Both the position numbers and the translations under genes were made by a program. Positions 9,902 to 22,724 of a DNA stretch of 64,000 bases are shown piece by piece (the first letter of the stretch is position 1; every line of letters starts with the position of its first letter). Location: contig NZ_JWTB01000024.1 in NCBI RefSeq assembly GCF_000813845.1, positions 161,467-225,466 on the forward strand, written 5' to 3'. This DNA comes from Pseudarthrobacter phenanthrenivorans. Lineage in GTDB: Bacteria; Actinomycetota; Actinomycetes; Actinomycetales; Micrococcaceae. The notes below the pieces were generated by a model that did not search any database, was not told the DNA's origin, and saw nothing but the letters and a program-made list of their open reading frames with translations.

Positions 9902-11218
9902 TTAGACTCCTTCTACCCGCAAAACGGATGTAACTGAATTGATGACGTCAAGGCCCTTCACGGCCTCGACGGTGGCTGCGAGGGCAGCCTCTGACGCGCG
10001 GTGGGTGACGATCCGCAGTTCGGCGGATTCCACGGTGGATTCCGCATCCCGGTGGATGGTCTGCCGCATGATTTCGATGGACACGCCATGCTCGGCGAAG
10101 AGCTGGGCAATCCGTGCCAGGACGCCGGGCTGGTCGGCGACGTCCAGGCCGATGTAGTAGCTGGTGGTGGCGGCGTCGATGGGCAGCGCGGGAACGTGGC
10201 CGGTGGTGGTTTCGGTGCGTCCGGGGCCGCCCAGGACCAGCCGGCGGGCGGCCGAGACGAGGTCGCCCAGGACCGCGGAGGCGGTGGGGGTACCGCCGGC
10301 GCCCTGGCCGTAGAACATCAGCTCACCGGCGTTTTCGGCCTCGATGAACACGGCATTGAACGCACCGCGGACGGCGGCCAGCGGATGTTCGCGCGGCAGG
10401 AGCGTGGGGTGGACGCGGACGGAGACGCCTTCAGTGCCGTCGGCATCGGTGAGCTTCTCGGCGATGGCCAGCAGTTTGATCACGAAGCCTGCATCCTTGG
10501 CGGCGGCGATGTCCGAGGCGCTGACGGACGTGATGCCCTCGCAATGGACGTCGTCCATGGAAAAGCGCGTGTGGAAGGACAGCGAGGCAAGGATGGCCGC
10601 CTTGGCGGCGGCGTCGTGGCCTTCGACGTCGGCGGTGGGGTCCGCTTCGGCGTAGCCAAGGCGCTGGGCTTCGGCGAGGGCGTCGCGGAACTGGGCACCG
10701 GTGGTGTCCATCTGGTCCAGGATGAAGTTGGTGGTGCCGTTGACGATGCCCAGCACCCGTGTGATGCGGTCGCCGGAGAGGCTGTCCCGGATGGGGCGCA
10801 GGATGGGGATGGCTCCCGCGACGGCGGCCTCATAGGAGAGCTGCACGCCGGCTTTGTCCGCCTCTTCGTAGAGGGTGGGTCCGTCCTGCGCCAGGAGCGC
10901 CTTGTTGCCGGTGACCACGCAGGCTCCATTGCGGAGCGCGGCGAGGATCAGCGTGCGGGCCGGTTCGATGCCGCCCATGAGCTCGATGACCAGGTCGGCG
11001 TCCTTGACCAGCGTTTCGGCGTCGGTAGTGAAGAGCTCCTGGGGCAGGTCGACGTCGCGGGGGGCGTTGACGTTGCGCACGGCAATGCCGCTGAGCTGCA
11101 GCCGGGCGCCGGTGCGGGCGGCAAGGGCATCGGCGTCCTCAATGAGGATCCGCGCAACCTGGGCTCCGACGTTGCCACAGCCCAGCAGGGCCACTTTCAG
11201 CGTTCGCATTTCCGTCAT
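9902..11218 (-). CDS. hom: Homoserine dehydrogenase
   Basis: A 438-residue NAD(P)H-dependent enzyme reducing aspartate semialdehyde to homoserine, the branch point to Thr and Met. The Rossmann motif GCGNVG is at 13-18. The catalytic region is VNGTTNFILDQM followed by GYAEADPTADVEGHDAAAKAAILA. A C-terminal ACT domain starts near 355 (SYYIGLDVADQPGVLARIA), the site of threonine feedback inhibition in relatives. The ATG start at 11218 directly follows the lysA stop (TGAATG). Gene order argS-lysA-hom-thrC-thrB is the usual actinobacterial one. Confidence 0.96.
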   Translation of the reverse strand: MTEMRTLKVALLGCGNVGAQVARILIEDADALAARTGARLQLSGIAVRNVNAPRDVDLPQELFTTDAETLVKDADLVIELMGGIEPARTLILAALRNGACVVTGNKALLAQDGPTLYEEADKAGVQLSYEAAVAGAIPILRPIRDSLSGDRITRVLGIVNGTTNFILDQMDTTGAQFRDALAEAQRLGYAEADPTADVEGHDAAAKAAILASLSFHTRFSMDDVHCEGITSVSASDIAAAKDAGFVIKLLAIAEKLTDADGTEGVSVRVHPTLLPREHPLAAVRGAFNAVFIEAENAGELMFYGQGAGGTPTASAVLGDLVSAARRLVLGGPGRTETTTGHVPALPIDAATTSYYIGLDVADQPGVLARIAQLFAEHGVSIEIMRQTIHRDAESTVESAELRIVTHRASEAALAATVEAVKGLDVINSVTSVLRVEGV

Positions 11219-12691
11219 TCAGGCTCCCATGTCGCGGTTCAGCAGGTCTTCTTCGGTTTCCCCGCGGACAATCAGCCGGGCAGATCCGTCGCGCACCGCG
11301 ACAACGCCCGGCCGGGCCAGATAGTTGTAGTTGCTCGAGAGGGCCCAGCAGTAGGCGCCGGTTCCCGGTACAGCAAGCAGATCACCGGCTGCCACGTCCT
11401 CGGGCAGATATACATCTCTAACAACTATGTCGCCGCTCTCGCAATGTTTGCCCACTACGCGGGACAGCTGCGGGGCGGCATTGGAAGCCCGGGACGCGAG
11501 CACGGCCGAATAATCCGCGTCGTACAGCACCGGACGGGCGTTGTCGCTCATGCCGCCGTCGACTGAAACATACCGGCGCGGATACGTAACGTTGTTGTCC
11601 GCGTCACCGTCGCCGGAAGCGGCCGGTGCGTCCACGCGGACGGTCTTCAGCGTGCCCACCTCATAGAGGGTGAAGGTGGTGCTGCCCACGATGGCGCGGC
11701 CGGGCTCGATGGAGATGCGCGGCGCGTCGATGCCCAGTTCGGCGCAGGTGGAACGTACGACGGCGGCCATCGCCGTCGCGATCTCCGCTGCGGGGCGCGG
11801 GGTGTCCACGGGGGTGTAGGCAATGCCGTAGCCGCCGCCGAGGTCCAGTTCCGGCAAGGTGATGGAGTACTTTTCCTGCATGGCGGCCAGGAAGCGCAGC
11901 AGCTTCTCCGCGGCCAGCGCGAAGCCGTCCGGCTCGAAGATCTGGGAGCCGATGTGGCAGTGCAGGCCCAGCAGTTCGATGCCGGGATGGGCGGACGCTG
12001 CTGCCACCGCTTCCTCGGCGGCGGAGATGCCTGCCTCATCGGTGGTGTCTGCCGCCATGGAGAGGCCGAACTTCTGGTCCTCGTGGGCGGTGGCGATGAA
12101 CTCGTGCGTGTGGGCATGGACGCCGGGGGTGAGCCGCAGCATGACCTTCGCCTGTTCGCCGCGGGCCTCGGCGATGCTGCCCACGCGCTGGAGTTCGGCC
12201 AGGCTGTCCACCACGATCCGCCCCAGGCCCATGTCCAGCGCCCGGTGGATCTCGCCGTCGGACTTGTTGTTGCCGTGCAGCGCGACGTCCGCGCCGGGGA
12301 TTCCGGCCCGGTAGGCAACGGCGAGTTCGCCGCCGGAGGCCGTGTCCAGGCGCAGTCCCTCTTCCTCCACCCAGCGGACCACGGAGGTGCACAGGAATGA
12401 CTTGCCGGCGTAGTAGACGTCCACTCCCCCGCAGACATCGGCGAAGGCGTCGTTGAATGCGTCGCTGAAGGCCCTGGCGCGGGCGCGGAAGTCGTTCTCG
12501 CTCATGACGAAGAGCGGAGTGCCGTACTGCCGCTGCAACTCGCTGACGGGGATGCCGTCGATGCTGAGTTCGCCCTCCGCGTTGCGGGCGACGTCCTTGG
12601 CCCACATCGGTTCGTGGAGTTTGTTCAGGTCATCCGGGACGGCGAGCCACTCCGGGGCCAGCGGGGAACCCTGTGCTGCTGTGTTCGTCAT
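11219..12691 (-). CDS. lysA: Diaminopimelate decarboxylase
   Basis: A 490-residue fold-type III PLP enzyme turning meso-diaminopimelate into L-lysine. The PLP lysine is K97 in DVYYAGKSFLC. HGNNKSD, GLHCHIGSQ and the glycine-rich DLGGGYG mark the TIM barrel. EPGRAIVG and the C-terminal KHCESGD, which supplies the active-site Cys from the partner subunit, complete the site. I chose ATG at 12691, not the longer frame reaching 12775: AGGA lies 5 bases upstream, and the extra 28 residues would overlap argS and look noncoding. The start is 5 bases after the argS stop. Confidence 0.96.
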   Translation of the reverse strand: MTNTAAQGSPLAPEWLAVPDDLNKLHEPMWAKDVARNAEGELSIDGIPVSELQRQYGTPLFVMSENDFRARARAFSDAFNDAFADVCGGVDVYYAGKSFLCTSVVRWVEEEGLRLDTASGGELAVAYRAGIPGADVALHGNNKSDGEIHRALDMGLGRIVVDSLAELQRVGSIAEARGEQAKVMLRLTPGVHAHTHEFIATAHEDQKFGLSMAADTTDEAGISAAEEAVAAASAHPGIELLGLHCHIGSQIFEPDGFALAAEKLLRFLAAMQEKYSITLPELDLGGGYGIAYTPVDTPRPAAEIATAMAAVVRSTCAELGIDAPRISIEPGRAIVGSTTFTLYEVGTLKTVRVDAPAASGDGDADNNVTYPRRYVSVDGGMSDNARPVLYDADYSAVLASRASNAAPQLSRVVGKHCESGDIVVRDVYLPEDVAAGDLLAVPGTGAYCWALSSNYNYLARPGVVAVRDGSARLIVRGETEEDLLNRDMGA

Positions 12692-12696
12692 CGGTC

Positions 12697-14361
12697 CTAC
12701 ATCCGTTCCGGCGCCGATACGCCCAGCAGGTCCAGCCCGTTGGCCAGCACTTGGCTGGTGGCGTCGTTGAGCCACAGGCGGGTGCGGTTGAGGTCGGTCA
12801 CGGCCTCGTCACCCATCGGGGCGATGCGGCAGGCGTCGTACCAGCGGTGGTAGGCCCCGGCGATTGCCTCCAGGTGGCGTGCCACGCGGTGCGGTTCGCG
12901 CAGTTCGGCGGCCTTGGCCACGATGGACGGGTAGCTGCCCAGGTAGGACAGCAATTCGTTCTCCGTGGCGTGGTCCAGCAGGGAAGCATCAAAGCTGTCC
13001 GCGCCGTCCACGGTGCGTTGCACGCCGGCTGCCACCGCATTCCGGGCGGCGCCGCGGGAGCGGGCATGGGCGTACTGCACGTAGAACACCGGGTTCTCGT
13101 TGCTGTTCTTCTTCAACAGCTCCGGGTCCAGGGTCAGCGGCGAATCGGCGGGGAACCGGGCCAGGGAGTAACGGACGGCGTCCTTGCCCAGCCAGTCGAT
13201 CAGGTCCTTGAGCTCGATGATGTTGCCTGCACGCTTGGACAGCTTGGCTCCGTTGACGGACACCAGCTGGCCAATCAGGACCTCGATGTTCACCTCGGGA
13301 TCGTCGCCGGCGGCGGCAGCGATGGCCTTGAGCCGGTTGATGTAGCCGTGGTGGTCGGCGCCCAGGAGGTAGATCTTCTCCGTGAAGCCGCGGTCCTTCT
13401 TGGAAAGGTAGTAGGCAGCGTCCGCGGCGAAGTAGGTGGGCTCGCCGTTGGCGCGGATCATCACCCGGTCCTTGTCATCGCCAAAGTCCGTAGTCCGCAG
13501 CCAGACCGCACCGCCGTCGTCGAACACGTGTCCCTGCTCGCGGAGGCGCGCCACGGCACTTTCGATGGCCCCGGCGTCGTGCAGTTCCTGCTCGGAGAAG
13601 AAGACGTCGAACTCAACGCCGAAGTCCGCCAGGGTGGCTTTGATGTCCTTCATCTGCGCTTCGTAGGCGGCGGCACGGATGACGGGCAGGGCCGCCACCT
13701 CCGTGAGTTCGCGGATGTCCGGGTGCGCGGTAAGTACCTCATGGCCAAGGTCGGCGATGTACTGCCCCGGGTAGCCGCCGTCCGGCACGGGAAGGCCGTG
13801 GAGCCGGTTGTAGACGGAGGTGGCGAAGGTGTTCATCTGCGAGCCGGCGTCGTTGATGTAGTACTCGGCCGTGACGTCCGCCCCGGAGGCGCGCAGCACG
13901 CGGGCGATCGAATCCCCCAGCGCGGCCCAGCGCGTGTGTCCGATGTGGAGCGGCCCGGTGGGGTTCGCGGACACGAATTCCATGTTCACGGTGTGGCCCG
14001 CGAGCGCCGTGTTGGTGCCGTAGTCCCTGCCGGCCTCGACAATGGCCTTGGCCAGGGCGCCGGCGGCTGCGGCGTCCACCGTAATGTTCAGGAAGCCCGG
14101 GCCCGCTATATCAACGGCGGACACCCCGTTGATGGACTTCAGCCGGGTGCTGAGGATGCCGGCAAATTCGCGCGGATTGGTGCCGGCCTGCTTGGCCAGC
14201 TGCAGGGCGATGTTCGTGGCCCAGTCGCCGTGGTCCCGGTTCTTGGGCCTCTCCACGCGCACGTCAGCCGGAATGGCTGATTCCGCAAGGGCAATATCGC
14301 CGGCAGCGACGGCGTCCTTGAGGCAGGCGGATATGGCGAGGGAAAGTTCTTCGGGAGTCAC
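12697..14361 (-). CDS. argS: Arginyl-tRNA synthetase
   Basis: A 554-residue class I synthetase charging tRNA-Arg. It has the N-terminal Add1 domain (1-110), the HIGH motif in NPTGPLHIGHTRWA, a KMSKS variant KLSKRAGN, and the C-terminal DALR anticodon-binding domain with the usual LYDAC-like end (HRWYDACRI). The GTG start at 14361 has no Shine-Dalgarno. TAGGCT lies exactly six bases upstream (14373-14368), so the transcript should be leaderless. A tRNA-Arg(CCG) gene lies 218 bp away on the other strand, a functional coincidence. Confidence 0.97.
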   Translation of the reverse strand: MTPEELSLAISACLKDAVAAGDIALAESAIPADVRVERPKNRDHGDWATNIALQLAKQAGTNPREFAGILSTRLKSINGVSAVDIAGPGFLNITVDAAAAGALAKAIVEAGRDYGTNTALAGHTVNMEFVSANPTGPLHIGHTRWAALGDSIARVLRASGADVTAEYYINDAGSQMNTFATSVYNRLHGLPVPDGGYPGQYIADLGHEVLTAHPDIRELTEVAALPVIRAAAYEAQMKDIKATLADFGVEFDVFFSEQELHDAGAIESAVARLREQGHVFDDGGAVWLRTTDFGDDKDRVMIRANGEPTYFAADAAYYLSKKDRGFTEKIYLLGADHHGYINRLKAIAAAAGDDPEVNIEVLIGQLVSVNGAKLSKRAGNIIELKDLIDWLGKDAVRYSLARFPADSPLTLDPELLKKNSNENPVFYVQYAHARSRGAARNAVAAGVQRTVDGADSFDASLLDHATENELLSYLGSYPSIVAKAAELREPHRVARHLEAIAGAYHRWYDACRIAPMGDEAVTDLNRTRLWLNDATSQVLANGLDLLGVSAPERM

Positions 14362-14578
14362 CCCTCTAGCCTACCGGGGGCCGGTGACAGCAAAGAATTC
14401 GAAGCGTCGTCCCCGCCGCCCCGGTGGAACGGGCCCGGGACGGGGCGGGCTCCTTCCGGGGCTGCTGAAGCTGCCTGGCTGGGCTTCGCGGCAGGGCCGT
14501 GGCGCCGGTTTTCCCTTGCGGGCCACCTTCCTGCTAAGCTCTAGGACGTCCCGCCGGGAACGGCAGGATATCCGGATT

Positions 14579-14651
14579 GCCCTCGTAGCTCAGGGGATAG
14601 AGCGTCTGCCTCCGGAGCAGAAGGCCGTAGGTTCGAATCCTACCGAGGGCA
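14579..14651 (+). tRNA. tRNA-Arg (anticodon CCG)
   Basis: A complete 73-base cloverleaf. Acceptor GCCCTCG (14579-14585) pairs with CGAGGGC (14644-14650) and the discriminator is A. The D stem is GCTC/GAGC, the anticodon stem TCTGC/GCAGA around loop CTCCGGA with anticodon CCG at 14612-14614, and the T arm GTAGG-TTCGAAT-CCTAC. CCA is not encoded. It reads CGG codons, frequent in this GC-rich genome. A strong terminator follows immediately. Confidence 0.97.
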
Positions 14652-14656
14652 CAGAG

Positions 14657-14692
14657 AAAACCCCGCCGCTTCAGTGAAGCGGCGGGGTTTTT
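14657..14692. terminator. Intrinsic terminator after tRNA-Arg, usable on both strands
   Basis: AAAACCCCGCCGCTTCA and its complement form a perfect stem (AAAACCCCGCCGCTTC / GAAGCGGCGGGGTTTT) with a tiny loop and a T-run at 14688-14692. Its A-run serves as a T-run for the minus-strand CDF gene ending at 14705. Confidence 0.93.
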
Positions 14693-14704
14693 CGTTTCCG
14701 CCGG

Positions 14705-15661
14705 TCAGTCCTGGAAGCGTAACGCCGCCTCGTCCAGGGTGGCGAGCGTCAGCACTGCTTCCTCCACGGTTTCGTGGTCCTCCAGTTCCCGCTCGATCCG
14801 GCGCAGGACCACCGCCACTTCGTGCTCCGGGTGGTCCCCCTGCAGGTCCACTGCGGCAACGAGGTACAGTTTCCGCGGCCCAACAAATTCCAGGTGCAGG
14901 TACGTCAGCCGGGCGATCTCCGGGTGCTCCAGCACGCGCCGGGCCATGGACCGTTCGATGTCCGGCGTGACGCCCTGGCCCACCAGGAAGCGCCGGTTGC
15001 GGTCAATCAGGACGACGGCGACGACGGCCAGCAGCACGCCCACCGCGATGGATCCGATGGCGTCGGGCAGCGGCGATCCGGTGACCTGGTGCAGGAACAC
15101 GCCCAGGAAGGCCACGACCAGCCCAATCAAGGCGGCGGCGTCCTCGGCGAAGACAGCGCGAAGGGTGGGATCGGAGCTGATGAGGACCTGCTCAAGGGTG
15201 TGCCGGTCCAGTTCATGGGCGGCCTTGCGGGTCTGCCGGAATGCCTGGACGAAGGAGATCCCCTCGAAGACGAACGCCACGGCCAGGACGATGTAGGCAA
15301 TCGCGAAGTCGGCCGCGGGCTCCGGTTCAATAATCTGCTGGACGCCGTGCATGATCGACACCACGGCGCCGGCGGTGAAGAGTCCGAACGCGGCGAACAT
15401 GGACCATACGTAGGCTTCCCGGCCGTAGCCCATCGGGTGGCTCTTGTCGCGCGGGCGGGCAGACCGGCGTTCGGCGAAGAACAGGAACACCTGGTTTCCG
15501 GTGTCGGCCCACGAATGCGCGGCTTCGGCGGCCATGGAAGCCGAGCCCGACAGGACGGCGGCCACCGTTTTGGCCGCCGCCACGAGGGTGTTGGCCGCGA
15601 AGGCAACGATGACCGTCAGCAGGGTGGAGCTGGGCTTGGTGCGTTTTTCGGTTTCCGGCAT
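14705..15661 (-). CDS. Cation diffusion facilitator family transporter
   Basis: A 318-residue CDF-type divalent metal/proton antiporter with six predicted membrane helices. The first metal site reads HSWADTGNQ (HxxxD) in helix 2, and AEDAAALIG in helix 5 supplies the second half, with E-D in place of the usual HxxxD first residue. The conserved cytoplasmic RRSARPRDKSHPMGYGREAYVW loop follows helix 2, as in the SLC30A9-like branch. A C-terminal cytoplasmic domain spans about 215-318. It probably exports Zn, Co, Mn or Fe; the altered helix-5 motif makes Zn less certain. The ATG at 15661 is preceded at six bases by TACGGT, so it is likely leaderless. Confidence 0.9.
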   Translation of the reverse strand: MPETEKRTKPSSTLLTVIVAFAANTLVAAAKTVAAVLSGSASMAAEAAHSWADTGNQVFLFFAERRSARPRDKSHPMGYGREAYVWSMFAAFGLFTAGAVVSIMHGVQQIIEPEPAADFAIAYIVLAVAFVFEGISFVQAFRQTRKAAHELDRHTLEQVLISSDPTLRAVFAEDAAALIGLVVAFLGVFLHQVTGSPLPDAIGSIAVGVLLAVVAVVLIDRNRRFLVGQGVTPDIERSMARRVLEHPEIARLTYLHLEFVGPRKLYLVAAVDLQGDHPEHEVAVVLRRIERELEDHETVEEAVLTLATLDEAALRFQD

Positions 15662-15786
15662 GCGCCTACCGTACCCACGTCAGCCCGCTGCAGCGGCGCC
15701 GGTGGCGGCAAAATCCGGGTGTCGGCGTCCCGCCGATTGTCGGTGGCTCCTCGTAGCCTGAAAACACCTAGCTGAGGGAGTACACC

Positions 15787-16839
15787 ATGCACAGTCAGTT
15801 CTGTTCGATCGTTCCGCCCTACCTGCTGCGGCGGCTCGCGCAGCAGGATGCGCCCGGATACTCGTCCGCGGCCAGCGCCGCCAGGAAAGCGCTGGGCCAC
15901 GTGGAGTCATTCCAGTCTGCACGGGCACAGGCAACACCGGCGCTCCCGCCCGGCGTACGGCAGGTCAAGCCGGGCCCGGCCAACCGGACCATCTACGATG
16001 CTGCCGGCGGGGAGTCGCTTCCGGGCCGGCAGGTCCGCGGCGAAGGCGGACCCGCCACCGGGGACGCAGCTGCCGACGAAGCCTACGACGCACTGGGGCA
16101 CACGCACCGTCTTTACGCCGACGCCTTCGGCCGCGACTCCGTTGACGGCAGCGGGTTGAGGCTGGACGCCACCGTGCACTTTGGAAAGCTTTACGACAAC
16201 GCCTTCTGGAATGGAAGCCAGATGGTGTTCGGTGACGGCGACGGTGAAGTCTTCGAACGGTTCACCAGGAGCGTCAGCGTCATCGGCCACGAACTGGCGC
16301 ACGGCGTGACCCAGTACTCGGCGGGGCTTGCCTACCGGAACCAGGCAGGGGCCCTGAACGAATCGATGTCCGACGTCTTCGGCGCGCTTGTTGAGCAGTA
16401 CGTGAAGAACCAAACCTCGGCGGAGGCAACCTGGCTGATCGGTGAGGGACTCTTCACGCCCACTGTCCAGGGCGTGGCCCTTCGGTCCATGAAGGAACCT
16501 GGAACGGCGTACGACGACGACGTGCTGGGCAAGGACCCGCAGCCGGACTCCATGGACACGTACGTCCGGACCAGCGCGGACAACGGCGGGGTCCACATCA
16601 ACTCCGGCATCCCCAACCGTGCCTTCTACCTTGTCGCGGAGGCTGTGGGCGGATATGCCTGGGACACGCCCGGCCGCATCTGGTACGAAACGCTCACCAA
16701 CGGCTCACTGCCGCCCGGTGCAACGTTCGCCGTCTTCGCCCGGGCCACTGCGCGGGCTGCCACGGACCTTTTCGGCGCAGGCTCCACGGAGCATGACGCC
16801 GTGGTCCGTGCGTGGGAAACTGTGAAGGTCAAGGTTTAA
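15787..16839 (+). CDS. Protealysin-like M4 metalloprotease
   Basis: A 350-residue thermolysin-family zinc protease without a signal peptide. The short propeptide starts MHSQFCSIVPPYLLRRLA, the Cys/PPxLL opening characteristic of protealysin-type precursors. The catalytic zinc site is HELAH (168-172; the usual form is HELTH) with the downstream Glu at 192 in NESMSD, and the transition-state His at 270 in HINSGIPNRAF. Protealysins are cytoplasmic or exported without a Sec signal and are inhibited by emfourin. A gene matching emfourin lies 61 bp downstream (16901). The ATG at 15787 follows GAGGGAG. Substrates are unknown. Confidence 0.93.
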   Translation: MHSQFCSIVPPYLLRRLAQQDAPGYSSAASAARKALGHVESFQSARAQATPALPPGVRQVKPGPANRTIYDAAGGESLPGRQVRGEGGPATGDAAADEAYDALGHTHRLYADAFGRDSVDGSGLRLDATVHFGKLYDNAFWNGSQMVFGDGDGEVFERFTRSVSVIGHELAHGVTQYSAGLAYRNQAGALNESMSDVFGALVEQYVKNQTSAEATWLIGEGLFTPTVQGVALRSMKEPGTAYDDDVLGKDPQPDSMDTYVRTSADNGGVHINSGIPNRAFYLVAEAVGGYAWDTPGRIWYETLTNGSLPPGATFAVFARATARAATDLFGAGSTEHDAVVRAWETVKVKV

Positions 16840-16900
16840 CCGCTGCCCCGGCCGCCTGAATACCGGCCGCCCGGGCCAAAGGAAGCCCGGAGTAAGAGCC

Positions 16901-17212
16901 ATGAAAATCAAGGTTGAGCGCACCGGCGGTATGGCGGCAGTCACCCGGGTATGGACGGTGGACGCCCGGTCGGACAGTGACCTCAACCAGTGGCAGCCCA
17001 TCGTCGAGGCCTGCCCGTGGGATGCGGTTCCCAGCACCCCGCGGGCAGCAGCCGCCGCCTTCGAGGCGCCGCAGCCGGACCGGTTCATGTACTCGATCAC
17101 TGCCGGGCAGCGCCGGGCCGCACTGCCCGAGCACGCCCTCACGGGGCCGTGGCGGATCCTGGTGGATACTGCCCGCGCTGCCGCTGAGGAGTCCGGCCCG
17201 GGTTCCGCCTGA
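16901..17212 (+). CDS. Emfourin-like inhibitor of the M4 protease
   Basis: A 103-residue soluble protein opening MKIKVERTGGMAAVTRVW. This short beta-strand with R/S-GG-(F/M)A resembles the emfourin (M4in) family, which block protealysin-like M4 proteases and are encoded beside them. The position, 61 bp after the protealysin-like gene on the same strand, supports the match. The C-terminal half (PDRFMYSITAGQRRAALPE) has the family's YxL-xx-G-xxxxVx-like strand. Start: ATG at 16901 after GGAGTAAGAG. The assignment rests on motif memory plus context; a profile search for the emfourin domain would settle it. Confidence 0.8.
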   Translation: MKIKVERTGGMAAVTRVWTVDARSDSDLNQWQPIVEACPWDAVPSTPRAAAAAFEAPQPDRFMYSITAGQRRAALPEHALTGPWRILVDTARAAAEESGPGSA

Positions 17213-17253
17213 GCCCTGTGGCCGTACCCGACGGCAGTAGACTGTCTGCAGCC

Positions 17254-21243
<3,990 letters not shown>

Positions 21244-21269
21244 CAGCGGTCCCCAACGAGAGGAATCGA

Positions 21270-22253
21270 ATGAAGCTCACGCTTGCCGACGGCCCGGCAG
21301 GGACAGAGATTGCGGGCCTGGGCCATGCCCAGCCCGAGCGCGTGATGGACAACCACGAACTCGAAGGGATGATGGATACCAGCGACGAGTGGATCCGCCA
21401 ACGCACGGGCATCGTCACGCGGCGCATCATTGCCGACGGCGGGACGGTGGTGGACCTTGCCGTCCCGGCCGCGCGCATGGCATTGGCCGATGCCGGGGTT
21501 GCCGCTGCCGACATCGACCTCGTAGTGGTGGCCACCACCACGGCAGCAGAGCGCTCCCCCAACACCGCCGGCCGCGTCGCGGAGGCACTTGGCCTGGGCC
21601 GCGACAGCCGCGGTCCGGCAATCATGGACGTCAACACCGCCTGCTCCGGCTTCGAGTACGCACTGGGGGTGGCGGACCAGGCGATCCGCACCGGAAGCGC
21701 CACCCACGCGATCGTCGTGGGGGCTGAAACCCTTTCCGCAGTGACGGACTGGACGGACCGCGCCACCGCAGTCCTGACCGCCGACGGTGCCGGCGCCGCC
21801 GTCGTCCGCCCCTCCGCCACGCCCCGCATTGGCCCGGTGGTCTGGGGCTCGGAGGCAGGCATGGCCGACGCCGTCAAAATTTCCCCGCCCTCGGGCAGGT
21901 TCTCCCAAAACGGGCGCGAAGTCCTGCGGTGGGCCCTGACCAAGGCTCCTGAACGTGCCCGCGAGGTGGTGGCCCGCGCCGGCCTGACGCTGGACGACAT
22001 CCAGGTCCTGGCCGCGCACCAGGCCAACCTCCGCATCATTGAGCCGCTCGCCGATGCCTTGGGCATGACGGACAGGATCGTCATCACCGATGTCACCGAA
22101 TCGGGGAACACGTCCGCCGCGAGCGTTCCGCTCGGCCTTAGCAAGTGGTGGCATGCCGGCACCATCCCGTCCGACGTTCCCGCCCTGCTGTTCGGTTTCG
22201 GCGGCGGTTTCACCTACGCCGGCATGGTGGCGATGACGCCCCGCCGGGACTGA
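21270..22253 (+). CDS. FabH-like beta-ketoacyl-ACP synthase III
   Basis: A 327-residue thiolase-fold condensing enzyme with a complete Cys-His-Asn triad: C125 in NTACSGFEYAL, H250 in AAHQANLRI and N280 in ESGNTSAAS. SDEWIRQRTGI near residue 38 is the KAS III substrate-loop signature. KAS III starts fatty acids from an acyl-CoA and malonyl-ACP; relatives also work in polyketide or other acyl-transfer pathways. Here it is not beside fabD, acpP or fabF but alone after hrpA, so it may be a secondary FabH with a special primer. ATG at 21270 with GAGAGGA upstream, 26 bp after hrpA. Confidence 0.88.
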   Translation: MKLTLADGPAGTEIAGLGHAQPERVMDNHELEGMMDTSDEWIRQRTGIVTRRIIADGGTVVDLAVPAARMALADAGVAAADIDLVVVATTTAAERSPNTAGRVAEALGLGRDSRGPAIMDVNTACSGFEYALGVADQAIRTGSATHAIVVGAETLSAVTDWTDRATAVLTADGAGAAVVRPSATPRIGPVVWGSEAGMADAVKISPPSGRFSQNGREVLRWALTKAPERAREVVARAGLTLDDIQVLAAHQANLRIIEPLADALGMTDRIVITDVTESGNTSAASVPLGLSKWWHAGTIPSDVPALLFGFGGGFTYAGMVAMTPRRD

Positions 22254-22260
22254 CGCGTCA

Positions 22261-22286
22261 ACGCCCGCCGCTGCTGCGGCGGGCGT
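22261..22286. terminator. Hairpin between convergent fabH-like and HIT genes
   Basis: ACGCCCGCCGC (22261-22271) pairs perfectly with GCGGCGGGCGT (22276-22286) around TGCT. It lies 7 bp after one stop and 10 bp from the convergent stop. Probably a bidirectional terminator without a U-run. Confidence 0.65.
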
Positions 22287-22295
22287 CTGCGTCGG

Positions 22296-22724
22296 CTAGG
22301 ACGCGGGAACGAACTCCGCGTACCCGGCAGCGCGCAGGCCCTCGCGCAGTTTTTCCGCGTTGCCGTCCAGGACTGCAGGGTCCGGGTTTTGGTCGGCAGA
22401 GCCAAAGTCGAAGTCGGCCATGCTGCGGGACGGCCACACGTGGACGTGCAGGTGGTTGACTTCGTAGCCCGCCACGATCAGGCCGGCCCGCCGGGCACCG
22501 AAGATGTCCACCTGGACGGCGCCGATCCGGCGTGCCACTTCCATGACCTTGGCGAGGGTTTCCGGCCGGGCATCCGTCCAGCGGTCCACTTCCTCGGTGG
22601 GAACAACGAGGGTGTGCCCGTCAGCCAGGGGCCCGGTGGTCAGGAACGCCGAAACGTCGTCCTCTCGCCACACGAAGCGGCCGGGAATCTCGCCCTTCAG
22701 GATTTTCGTGAACAGGGTGCTCAT
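22296..22724 (-). CDS. HIT-family nucleotide hydrolase/transferase
   Basis: A 142-residue histidine-triad protein. The active site HLHVHVWP places H91, H93 and H95 for nucleotidyl transfer, preceded by FxxILKGEIP and the strand DGHTLVVPTEEV. The Hint-like branch hydrolyses AMP or dinucleoside conjugates; the precise substrate is unknown. Its ATG at 22724 overlaps the stop of the alcohol dehydrogenase gene (ATGA), making it the third gene of a coupled operon with the sulfurtransferase and the dehydrogenase. Confidence 0.93.
   Translation of the reverse strand: MSTLFTKILKGEIPGRFVWREDDVSAFLTTGPLADGHTLVVPTEEVDRWTDARPETLAKVMEVARRIGAVQVDIFGARRAGLIVAGYEVNHLHVHVWPSRSMADFDFGSADQNPDPAVLDGNAEKLREGLRAAGYAEFVPAS

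Noticed and set aside
12673..14280. A 535-codon plus-strand frame
   Set aside because: Antisense to argS; no motifs, while argS shows HIGH and KLSKR.
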